DNA of 64,000 nt, from the NCBI GenBank assembly GCA_965178655.1, contig OZ238266.1, forward strand, positions 2,065,712 to 2,129,711. Reading direction: 5' to 3'. The translations under genes were made by a program, and so were the position numbers. Numbering within the stretch: position 1 is the first letter of the stretch; every line of letters begins with the position of its first letter. The notes beneath the pieces were generated by a model. It was not told the DNA's origin. It saw nothing but the letters and a program-made list of their open reading frames with translations, and did not search any database. Below are positions 41,163-48,982 of the stretch, in pieces. This stretch comes from GCA-2733415 sp965178655 (GTDB lineage Bacteria > Bacteroidota > Bacteroidia > Flavobacteriales > Flavobacteriaceae).

Positions 41163-42347
41163 TTATCTAAATTGATGGTTTACAATAATTTGTTTTAGAG
41201 TGCTTTTTATACTTTCTGCGGCATCATAAATCATTTGCTCATTTGTAGGAAAAGGCACTGCACGGAGTTTGGTTAAATCTATATAAACAGTTTCTAAAGC
41301 ATCTCTATTTCCGTTATATGTAGCGTATTGGTGTTCAAATATAAAAATACTTTCTAAAGGAAAAGAGTCGATAAGCTGTTTACTATGCAAATCAGTATAA
41401 AGAACCTGTCCTACAGTTTGTACAGATTTAAACTGTGTAAACTCATAAACATTACAAGTAATAGTTTTAAATCGGTCTACTTGTATCGAGTTCCCTAAGC
41501 TATCTTTTACTACATTACCATTCTCATCAAGTAGATTTTCTTTACCATCAAGAATTTGTTTCTCACGGATAATCTGACGTTCTTTAACTTGTTCAGGAGA
41601 AATGTTTATTGCTCTGAGTTGCACTTCCATAGCAAAATCATAGTGTTTACTCGCTATTTTATTATTGTGATAAACAGTCCATAGATCATCTAATCCATAG
41701 GTAGGAAAATTTAATAAATCTACCTCTAATTGTTTAGGAATAACTTTGTTTGTGTTGTTTTTAACAGTTACAAATACAAAATCAGTCCCTTTTTGCTGTG
41801 ATTCTTCAATTAACTCTACTGTGTTTTTATAACCTGGATTAATGCCCTCTAAATATCTAAAATCATCATATGCTTTTCGGTACGCCAATTTACTATCCGT
41901 ATTCATTAGCTGAATTGCATTTTGATATAAATAGTCTGAAAGCTGATTATTAGCCGCAATTAGTTTAGCTGTATAGTCTGTAAAATTAAACTGCGCGTTT
42001 CTCTGTTGCTCATTAATATATAATGGCAAGAAAGGTTTTATAGCCTCTTGACGATTGTTAAGTGTATGGTATAGGTTATAAATGGCTTCTAATGATGCTG
42101 CATTGTTCTCGGTTTTTAAATACTGAATACGATCTAGGTCTCGTTGCGTCGCTTTTTTATAAGCGTTCTCAAGTAGTAAGACATATGGTTGTTTTCTTTT
42201 TTTATTCTTGTCGGCACTTAGTTTTTGTAAAGAAACAGCAATGGCTTGGTCATAATTTCCAGAATGTAAAGCCTGAGTTGTGGTCTTTACAGTATTACAG
42301 GATACAATTAAAAACAAACTAAAGAGAAGTAGAGTGATTTTTTTCAT
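41163..42347 (-). CDS. TPR-like lipoprotein of unknown function
   Basis: 394-residue lipoprotein (lipobox LIVSC, Cys 17). The N-terminal half is helical, with TPR-like features (LHSGNYDQAIAVSLQKL, AIYNLYHTLNNRQEAI), while the C-terminal half is mixed and ends with an ESIKSTLKQI helix. The region VDRFKTITCNVYEFTQFKSVQT looks like a beta-rich domain. I cannot name a family or function. It lies 87 bases past the stop of the fumarylacetoacetase gene, from which it is separated by a terminator-like hairpin, so it is probably transcribed alone. Confidence 0.78.
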   Translation of the reverse strand: MKKITLLLFSLFLIVSCNTVKTTTQALHSGNYDQAIAVSLQKLSADKNKKRKQPYVLLLENAYKKATQRDLDRIQYLKTENNAASLEAIYNLYHTLNNRQEAIKPFLPLYINEQQRNAQFNFTDYTAKLIAANNQLSDYLYQNAIQLMNTDSKLAYRKAYDDFRYLEGINPGYKNTVELIEESQQKGTDFVFVTVKNNTNKVIPKQLEVDLLNFPTYGLDDLWTVYHNNKIASKHYDFAMEVQLRAINISPEQVKERQIIREKQILDGKENLLDENGNVVKDSLGNSIQVDRFKTITCNVYEFTQFKSVQTVGQVLYTDLHSKQLIDSFPLESIFIFEHQYATYNGNRDALETVYIDLTKLRAVPFPTNEQMIYDAAESIKSTLKQIIVNHQFR

Positions 42348-42392
42348 GTCAGATATTTTTAAGTACTAGGCAATAGTTGTACCAAACTAAAA

Positions 42393-42412
42393 GAGCCGCT
42401 TTTAAGCGACTC
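42393..42412 (-). terminator. Terminator of the fumarylacetoacetase gene
   Basis: On the minus strand GAGTCGCTTAAAAGCGGCTC followed by TTTT, with one internal mismatch, 22 bases past the stop. Confidence 0.6.
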
Positions 42413-42434
42413 ATAATAGTCTGTTTTTATAATT

Positions 42435-43721
42435 TTATTTATTGTTTTTCCAAACAGGAAGTAATTTTGTAGAGACTTCTCCAAAACCAATTTTTGTAAT
42501 ACCGTTATCACAAAAACCAGTCATTATAACCGTATCATTATCATTAATAAACTTACGTTCTGTACCATCGTTTAAGGTTACAGGTTTTGTGCCTTTCCAA
42601 GATAACTCTAACATAGAACCATAAGAATCGGGGGTTTTACCAGAAATTGTTCCAGAACCCATCATGTCACCAGCATTTACAGGACAACCATTAACAGTAT
42701 GGTGCGCTAGTTGTTGAGACATGTTCCAGTACATGTACTTAAAATTAGATTTAGCTACTACAGATGGCTTACCATTTTCTGGCTGTATAGCAACCTCTAA
42801 GTTAATATCGTAACTCTTTTTTCCTGTGTATTGTAAGTATTCAAATTGTTTTTTTATTGGCTTTGGGCCATCACATTTGTAAGGCGCTAATGCATCTAGA
42901 GTAACAATCCACGGTGATATTGATGACGCAAAGTTTTTTGCTAAAAATGGTCCTAAAGGCACGTATTCCCATTTTTGAATATCACGAGCACTCCAGTCAT
43001 TAAAAACAACCATTCCAAAAATATATTCTTCAGCTTCATCAACAGGAATTGGTTCTCCTAAATGATTTGCTGCCGTAGTAATAAAAGCAGTTTCTAGTTC
43101 AAAATCGACTAATTTAGAAGGTCCAAAAACAGGAGTATCACTACCCATTGGTAATGTTTGTCCCATTGGTCTATGTACAGGAACACCAGAAGGAATTATA
43201 GAAGAACTTCTACCGTGGTATCCAACCGGAATATGCAACCAGTTTGGTAACAGTGCATTATCAGGGTCTCTAAACATAGTTCCTACATTTGTTGCATGTT
43301 CTATACTAGAATAAAAGTCTGTGTAATCTCCAATCTGTACAGGTAGCTGCATTTCAACATCTTCCATTCTAAAGATAATTTTGTCTTTATGCACAGGGTT
43401 ATCTCTTAAAGTACCGTTTTTTGTATCAAAAACTTCAGCAATTCTATTACGTACCAAACGCCATGTTTTTCTTCCGTCTGCAATAAAATCATTTAAGTTA
43501 TCTTGTAAAAAAATATCATCGGTAAGTGGAATACCATCAAAATAGCCTAATTGATGTAAGGCACCTAAATCAATAGCATAGTCACCAATACGTGTTCCGA
43601 TAGTAATAATATCATCTTTGGTTATAAATACTCCAAACGGAATATTCTGTATTGGAAAATGTGAGTTTTCGGTAACGGTAATCCAACTAATTCTTTTTGG
43701 GTCATTTGCTGTGATAATCAT
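42435..43721 (-). CDS. fahA: Fumarylacetoacetase
   Basis: Hydrolyses 4-fumarylacetoacetate to fumarate and acetoacetate, last step of tyrosine/phenylalanine breakdown. The 428 residues match the full-length enzyme: N-terminal SH3-like region (NIPFGVFITKDDIITIGTRIG), then the metal- and substrate-site blocks DFYSSIEHATNVG, HGRSSSIIPSG and FNDWSARDIQKWEYVPLGPF, and GDMMGSGTISG. No other tyrosine catabolic genes are adjacent. No clear -7 box lies before the ATG. Confidence 0.96.
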   Translation of the reverse strand: MIITANDPKRISWITVTENSHFPIQNIPFGVFITKDDIITIGTRIGDYAIDLGALHQLGYFDGIPLTDDIFLQDNLNDFIADGRKTWRLVRNRIAEVFDTKNGTLRDNPVHKDKIIFRMEDVEMQLPVQIGDYTDFYSSIEHATNVGTMFRDPDNALLPNWLHIPVGYHGRSSSIIPSGVPVHRPMGQTLPMGSDTPVFGPSKLVDFELETAFITTAANHLGEPIPVDEAEEYIFGMVVFNDWSARDIQKWEYVPLGPFLAKNFASSISPWIVTLDALAPYKCDGPKPIKKQFEYLQYTGKKSYDINLEVAIQPENGKPSVVAKSNFKYMYWNMSQQLAHHTVNGCPVNAGDMMGSGTISGKTPDSYGSMLELSWKGTKPVTLNDGTERKFINDNDTVIMTGFCDNGITKIGFGEVSTKLLPVWKNNK

Positions 43722-43811
43722 AATATAATAGGTCTGTTATAATTGTGAATAAAGATGTTCAAAACTACATTATTTTTTATTTTTAGCGACATAAAAACTA
43801 ACGAAATTTTA

Positions 43812-43819
43812 TACTTTTG
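43812..43819 (+). promoter_or_regulatory. -7 promoter element of glyA
   Basis: TACTTTTG (TAnnTTTG) ends 24 bases before the ATG at 43844. The in-frame TTG at 43817 lies within the element and cannot be the start. Confidence 0.6.
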
Positions 43820-43843
43820 TACAATATAAATAAATATTATCAT

Positions 43844-45115
43844 ATGCAACGCGACGAACAAATATTTGAGTTAATTCAAGAAGAAAAAGATAGACAAGTA
43901 CATGGCTTAGAGCTTATTGCTTCAGAGAACTTTGTAAGTGATCAAGTAATGGAGGCTGCAGGTTCTGTATTAACCAATAAATACGCTGAAGGGTACCCAG
44001 GAAAAAGATATTATGGTGGGTGTGAAGTAGTAGATGAAATAGAGCAACTGGCTATAGATAGAGCAAAAACGTTATTTGGCGCAGCATATGTAAATGTGCA
44101 ACCACACTCGGGTTCACAAGCTAATACTGCTGTTTTCTTTGCTTGCTTAAAGCCAGGTGATAAAATGTTAGGATTTGATTTGTCTCATGGCGGACACTTA
44201 ACACATGGTTCTCCAGTAAATTTTTCAGGAAGATTATATAACCCTGTATTTTACGGTGTAAATGAAGCAACAGGAATGCTTGATTATGACGCTATTGAGG
44301 CTATAGCTATTGCTGAGCAACCAAAATTAATTATAGCAGGCGCATCAGCATATTCAAGAGATATTGATTTTAAACGTTTTAGAGCTATTGCTGATAAAGT
44401 AGGTGCTTTACTATTGGCAGATATTTCTCACCCAGCAGGTTTAATTGCTAAAGGAATCTTAAATGATCCGTTACCACATTGTCATGTTGTAACAACCACA
44501 ACACATAAAACTTTAAGAGGACCAAGAGGAGGAATGATTATGATGGGGCAAGATTTTGAAAACCCATTTGGAATCACCCTGAAATCTGGAAAAACACGTA
44601 TGATGTCGTCTTTATTAGACTCTGCTGTATTTCCTGGTAATCAAGGCGGACCATTAGAACATATTATTGGTGCTAAAGCAATTGCTTTTGGAGAAGCTCT
44701 TACAGATAAGTATATGCACTATATGTTGCAAGTTCAAAAAAATGCCAAAGCAATGGCTGCAGCATTAGTTTCTAGAGGATATAATGTAATTTCTGGAGGA
44801 ACAGACAATCATATGATGTTAATAGATTTGCGTAATAAGAATATTACAGGAAAAGATGCTGAAAACGCATTGGTAAAAGCTGACATTACTGTAAATAAAA
44901 ACATGGTACCTTTTGATGATAAATCACCATTTGTAACTAGTGGTATTCGTATTGGTTCTGCAGCTGTTACCACTCGTGGTATGAAAGAAAACGATATGGA
45001 CGCTATTATAAGTTTAATTGATGAAGTAATTTGCAATTGGGAAGATGAAACTGTTTTAGAGGCTGTTGCCACTAAAGTAAATGCACTAATGAGCGATTTA
45101 CCATTGTTTGCATAA
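43844..45115 (+). CDS. glyA: Serine hydroxymethyltransferase
   Basis: PLP enzyme converting serine and tetrahydrofolate to glycine and methylene-tetrahydrofolate, the main source of one-carbon units. The start is at ATG 43844 (MQRDEQIFELIQEEKDRQ), giving 423 residues. LELIASENFVSDQVMEAAGS, YPGKRYYGGCE, the PLP-binding lysine block VTTTTHKTLRGPRGG, and the C-terminal RIGSAAVTTRGMKENDM are all present. Transcribed alone, with its own promoter and a strong terminator. Confidence 0.97.
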   Translation: MQRDEQIFELIQEEKDRQVHGLELIASENFVSDQVMEAAGSVLTNKYAEGYPGKRYYGGCEVVDEIEQLAIDRAKTLFGAAYVNVQPHSGSQANTAVFFACLKPGDKMLGFDLSHGGHLTHGSPVNFSGRLYNPVFYGVNEATGMLDYDAIEAIAIAEQPKLIIAGASAYSRDIDFKRFRAIADKVGALLLADISHPAGLIAKGILNDPLPHCHVVTTTTHKTLRGPRGGMIMMGQDFENPFGITLKSGKTRMMSSLLDSAVFPGNQGGPLEHIIGAKAIAFGEALTDKYMHYMLQVQKNAKAMAAALVSRGYNVISGGTDNHMMLIDLRNKNITGKDAENALVKADITVNKNMVPFDDKSPFVTSGIRIGSAAVTTRGMKENDMDAIISLIDEVICNWEDETVLEAVATKVNALMSDLPLFA

Positions 45116-45144
45116 TATACCTGTATTGTTCTATAGCGGAACAC

Positions 45145-45190
45145 TAACATTAAAAAAGCCAGTATTTTTGTACTGGCTTTTTTAATGTTA
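45145..45190. terminator. Terminator after glyA, 20-bp perfect stem
   Basis: Arms 45145-45164 and 45171-45190 are perfectly complementary (core AAAAAAGCCAGTA), with loop TTTTTG. It is 29 bases past the glyA stop. Confidence 0.85.
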
Positions 45191-45238
45191 ATAATCTCCG
45201 GATTATTATTATTTAACTGCTAATTGTAGCATTGTATT

Positions 45239-45246
45239 TATATTTG
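45239..45246 (+). promoter_or_regulatory. -7 promoter element of the flavoprotein gene
   Basis: TATATTTG, 24 bases before the ATG at 45271. The -33 TTG is not well placed. Confidence 0.5.
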
Positions 45247-45270
45247 CAACTCACTTAAGTAAGATACTAA

Positions 45271-46311
45271 ATGTTATCATATGTAATTATAGGAGGTGCT
45301 CAAGCAGGATTGTCTATGGCTTACCATTTAACTAAAAATGACAAAGATTTTTTAATTGTTGACGGCGATGCAGAAATAGGAGCTTCTTGGTTAAATAGAT
45401 GGGATTCCTTAAAACTATTTACCCCAACAGAATATAACCATTTACCTGGTTTTAAATTTAAAGCAACTAAAGGATATTATCCAGATAAATATGAAGTAGC
45501 CAATTACTTTAAATCTTATGTGGCGCATTATAATTTTCCGATGCAATTTAATACTTTGATAACTGCAGTGCGAAAAAATAAAGATGGCTCATTTGTACTT
45601 GCACATAAAAATGGCGAGATTAAGGCTAAAAATGTTATTGTAGCTACAGGGCCTTTTCATATACCATATACACCGCCATGTCACACAAGTATTACTGAAA
45701 AAGTCACTCAAATGCACAGTAATTATTACAAATCAGTAGCCCAATTACAAGAAGGAAGCACTCTGGTTGTAGGTGCTGGAGATTCGGGGTATCAAATTCT
45801 AGATGAAATATCTAAAGATACTTCGCGAACAGTTTACTTTTCAGGAGACACTACGGTGAAATCTATTCCTCAGCAATTTTTAGGAAAAACATTATGGTGG
45901 TGGCTTACAATATTAGGTTTTTTAAGTTTTACAAAATATAGTTGGATTGGTAAAAAAATTAATAAAACAGTTCAGCCAGTTATAGGTACTAATGTAAAAG
46001 AGATCCTTTCCAGAAAAAATGTAATTCCTGTAGGAAGAACAAATGAAGCGCATGGGGAAACGTTATTTTTTGACAAACAAAAAGTATCAGATATAGTTAA
46101 TATTATTTGGGCCACAGGTTATCGTCCTAATTTTAATTGGATTGAAGGCTTAGAATTAGATGAAGATAACTACCCTAAAAACTTTAGAGGGGTTAGTAAT
46201 ATAGAGGGTATATCTTTTATAGGTTTACCATGGATGTACACCAGAGGTTCTGCAACACTTGGTGGCGTTGCTAAGGACGCTGCTTATCTAGCAGGTGTTA
46301 TTTGTAAGTAA
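45271..46311 (+). CDS. FAD/NAD(P)-dependent oxidoreductase, CzcO/FMO-like
   Basis: Flavoprotein of 346 residues. The FAD-binding Rossmann motif is VIIGGAQAGLSMAYHL (GxGxxG variant GGAQAG), followed by LIVDGDAEIGASWLNRWDSL, where the WLNRWDSLKLFTPT block is typical of flavin-containing monooxygenase/CzcO-like proteins. The NADPH-site motif is VVGAGDSGYQI, and the C-terminal VNIIWATGYRPNFNWI is the usual ATG motif. It lacks the CxxC of thioredoxin reductase. Substrate unknown. A bidirectional hairpin separates it from the E1 gene. Confidence 0.85.
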   Translation: MLSYVIIGGAQAGLSMAYHLTKNDKDFLIVDGDAEIGASWLNRWDSLKLFTPTEYNHLPGFKFKATKGYYPDKYEVANYFKSYVAHYNFPMQFNTLITAVRKNKDGSFVLAHKNGEIKAKNVIVATGPFHIPYTPPCHTSITEKVTQMHSNYYKSVAQLQEGSTLVVGAGDSGYQILDEISKDTSRTVYFSGDTTVKSIPQQFLGKTLWWWLTILGFLSFTKYSWIGKKINKTVQPVIGTNVKEILSRKNVIPVGRTNEAHGETLFFDKQKVSDIVNIIWATGYRPNFNWIEGLELDEDNYPKNFRGVSNIEGISFIGLPWMYTRGSATLGGVAKDAAYLAGVICK

Positions 46312-46316
46312 AAAAC

Positions 46317-46350
46317 AACAGCGATTTTAATTTTTATTAAAATCGCTGTT
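46317..46350. terminator. Bidirectional terminator
   Basis: 15-bp perfect stem (AACAGCGATTTTAAT and its complement) with loop TTTT between the convergent flavoprotein and E1 genes. Confidence 0.75.
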
Positions 46351-46371
46351 AAGTTTAATTGCTAAGTGTTA

Positions 46372-48783
46372 TTAGAATAACTCAGGAAAAACACTTGGGT
46401 TAGCTTCATGCATCATTCCGTAGATTTTTTCGTAGATATCTTCGGCAGATGGTTTACTAAAGTAATCTCCATCAGTACCGTAAGCAGGTCTATGTTCTTT
46501 AGCAGTTAGTGTTTGTGGTTTGCTGTCTAAATATTGATATGCATTTTGCTTTTCAATAACTTCTTGCATGATATACGCAGAAGCGCCTCCAGGAACATCC
46601 TCATCAACAACTAATAAACGGTTTGTTTTTTGGATACTTTTTACAATATCGTGATTGGTATCAAAAGGCAATAATGATTGTATATCAATTATCTCTACAG
46701 AAATACCAACTTGTTGTAGTTCTTTAGCAGTTTCTTGAACAATACGTAAAGTAGACCCATAAGAAACTACTGTGATATCTGCACCTTCTTGTAGGGTTTC
46801 TACAACACCGATAGGTGTTTTAAACTCACCTAAGTTACTTGGCATTTTTTCTTTTAAACGATATCCGTTTAAACATTCAACAACTACAGCTGGCTCGTCA
46901 CCTGCTAGTAATGTATTGTAAAACCCTGCTGCTTGTGTCATGTTTCTTGGCACCAAGATATGAATACCTCTTAATAGATGGATAAGTCCACCCATTTGTG
47001 ATCCAGAATGCCATATACCTTCTAAGCGGTGCCCTCGTGTACGAATAATAACAGGCGCTTTTTGTTTTCCGTTGGTACGATATTGTAAACTTGCCAAATC
47101 ATCAGACATGATTTGTAAAGCATATAAGATATAGTCTAAGTATTGAATTTCAGCAATAGGGCGTAAACCACGTAAAGCCATACCTATTCCTTGTCCTAAA
47201 ATAGTTGCCTCACGAATACCGGTATCAGATACACGAAGTTCTCCATACTTTTCTTGCATGCCTTCAAGTCCTTGATTTACATCACCAATATGTCCAGCAT
47301 CTTCACCAAAAATTAATGCTTCTGGGTATTTTGTAAAAATGGCATCAAAGTTATCTCTCATGATTAACCTTGCGTCTACATCTTCAGAGCTATCGTTGTA
47401 TTCTGGTACTACAGCTGTAATATTAGCAGCTTTCATATTACTTTCAGAATATAAATGTGCGCTGTATTTTGGTTGTATTTTGGCTTTGTAGGCTGAAATC
47501 CAATTTAATAATGCTGTTTTGTCATTAGAATCTTCACTTACCACATAGCGAACTGCCTTTCTGGTTGCTACCAATATTTCTTTTCGAATTGGTTCTTTTA
47601 TAGCGGCTAATTCTGAAGCTAATTTTTCAATAAAAGTTTTGTTGCTAGATGTTTTAGCAAGTTGTTCTAAAACTTGTACAGCTTCGTTTTGCTCTTCTTT
47701 AAGTGGTGCTGTAAAAGCGCTCCAAGCAGCTTGTTTTCCTTTTCTAACTTGTTTTTTAATATCTTTTTCAATCTCTAATGCGTCTTCATTACTCATAAAT
47801 GCATTAGAAATCATCCATTCTTTCATTTTTTTAAGGCAATCAAAATCACTTTCCCAAGCCAAACGATCTGTTGATTTGTAGCGCTCATGAGAGCCAGAAG
47901 TGGAGTGTCCTTGTGGTTGTGTTAATTCTCTTACGTGAATTAATATAGGACAATGCTCTGTGCGTGCAATGTGTGCCGCTTTTTGGTAAGTATCTACTAA
48001 GGTAGGGTAGTCCCAACCATTTACAGTAAAAATTTCGTATCCTTTATTATCTTTATCACGCTGAAATCCTTTTAAAACTTCAGATATATTTTCTTTAGTA
48101 GTTTGGTGTTTTGCATGTACAGAAATTCCATACTCATCATCCCAAACATTCATAACCATAGGCACTTGTAGAACGCCTGCTGCATTTATTGTTTCAAAAA
48201 ATAAGCCTTCACTAGTACTAGCATTACCTATAGTTCCCCATGCAATTTCATTTCCTTCTACAGAGAATTTATCACTGTTAATACCCGCTACGTTTCTGTA
48301 TATTTTAGAAGCCTGAGCAAGCCCTAACAAACGAGGCATTTGTCCTGCAGTAGGAGAAATATCTGAGCTTGAGTTTTTTTGTGCTGTTAAATCTTTCCAA
48401 GTACCATCTTCATTCAAACTATGGGTAGCAAAGTGCCCTCCCATTTGTCTTCCTGCTGCCATTGGTTCATGGTTAATGTCGGTATGGCCATATAATCCTG
48501 CAAAAAATTGTTGTATGTTTAATGCCCCAATTGCCATCATAAAAGTTTGGTCACGGTAGTAACCTGATCTAAAATCACCATTTTTAAAGGCTTTAGCCAT
48601 GGCTAATTGTGGAATTTCTTTTCCATCACCAAAAATTCCAAATTTTGCTTTTCCAGTAAGCACCTCACGTCTTCCTAATAAACTACATTCACGACTAGTA
48701 ACTGCAATTTTATAGTCATTAATGACTTCAGATTTAAAATCTTCGAAAGTGATTTTAGTGCTTTGTTCTGTTGTTTTGCTCAT
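46372..48783 (-). CDS. 2-oxo acid dehydrogenase E1, fused alpha and beta subunits
   Basis: Thiamine diphosphate-dependent decarboxylase of the branched-chain (or pyruvate) 2-oxo acid dehydrogenase complex. The 803 residues join an alpha half (about 1-400) with RQMGGHFATHS, GNASTSEGLFFETINAAG and QPQGHSTSGSHERYK to a beta half (about 460-803) with IFGEDAGHIGDVNQGLEG, EIQYLDYILYALQ and the C-terminal transketolase-type VVSYGSTLRIV. Fused E1 proteins are common in Bacteroidota. The Mg/TPP motif expected as GDG reads G-N-A (N187). The E2 and E3 genes are not in the window. A good promoter lies at 48810-48840. Confidence 0.92.
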   Translation of the reverse strand: MSKTTEQSTKITFEDFKSEVINDYKIAVTSRECSLLGRREVLTGKAKFGIFGDGKEIPQLAMAKAFKNGDFRSGYYRDQTFMMAIGALNIQQFFAGLYGHTDINHEPMAAGRQMGGHFATHSLNEDGTWKDLTAQKNSSSDISPTAGQMPRLLGLAQASKIYRNVAGINSDKFSVEGNEIAWGTIGNASTSEGLFFETINAAGVLQVPMVMNVWDDEYGISVHAKHQTTKENISEVLKGFQRDKDNKGYEIFTVNGWDYPTLVDTYQKAAHIARTEHCPILIHVRELTQPQGHSTSGSHERYKSTDRLAWESDFDCLKKMKEWMISNAFMSNEDALEIEKDIKKQVRKGKQAAWSAFTAPLKEEQNEAVQVLEQLAKTSSNKTFIEKLASELAAIKEPIRKEILVATRKAVRYVVSEDSNDKTALLNWISAYKAKIQPKYSAHLYSESNMKAANITAVVPEYNDSSEDVDARLIMRDNFDAIFTKYPEALIFGEDAGHIGDVNQGLEGMQEKYGELRVSDTGIREATILGQGIGMALRGLRPIAEIQYLDYILYALQIMSDDLASLQYRTNGKQKAPVIIRTRGHRLEGIWHSGSQMGGLIHLLRGIHILVPRNMTQAAGFYNTLLAGDEPAVVVECLNGYRLKEKMPSNLGEFKTPIGVVETLQEGADITVVSYGSTLRIVQETAKELQQVGISVEIIDIQSLLPFDTNHDIVKSIQKTNRLLVVDEDVPGGASAYIMQEVIEKQNAYQYLDSKPQTLTAKEHRPAYGTDGDYFSKPSAEDIYEKIYGMMHEANPSVFPELF

Positions 48784-48809
48784 AGTTTTATATGGGATAT
48801 CGTGAAATG

Positions 48810-48840
48810 CAAAAGTAATAAAAAGAGGGGTTTAAAACAA
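48810..48840 (-). promoter_or_regulatory. Promoter of the fused E1 gene
   Basis: On the minus strand TTG (48840-48838), 20 bases, TACTTTTG (48817-48810), 26 bases before the start. The rest of the gap to 48982 shows nothing notable. Confidence 0.7.
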
Positions 48841-48982
48841 CTAATAAAGGTGTAAATAATTGCGAATACATCAAGAGTTCTGTGTTTTTTCTAAGAATTA
48901 CATAATAAACAGTAGTTTCTTTGTGCTTGAGGTGCGAATTTTACAACTAATTAAGAGGTGCTTTTAAAGGCAAAATAAGGAG

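Noticed and set aside
43817..43843. TTG start for glyA nine codons upstream
   Set aside because: The codon is inside the TActTTTG promoter element; family alignments start at the ATG at 43844.
45271..46311. Flavoprotein as the bacillithiol disulfide reductase (YpdA/Bdr), suggested by bshB1 and ytxJ nearby
   Set aside because: The WLNRWDSLKLFTPT block and overall layout fit CzcO/monooxygenase-like proteins rather than YpdA.
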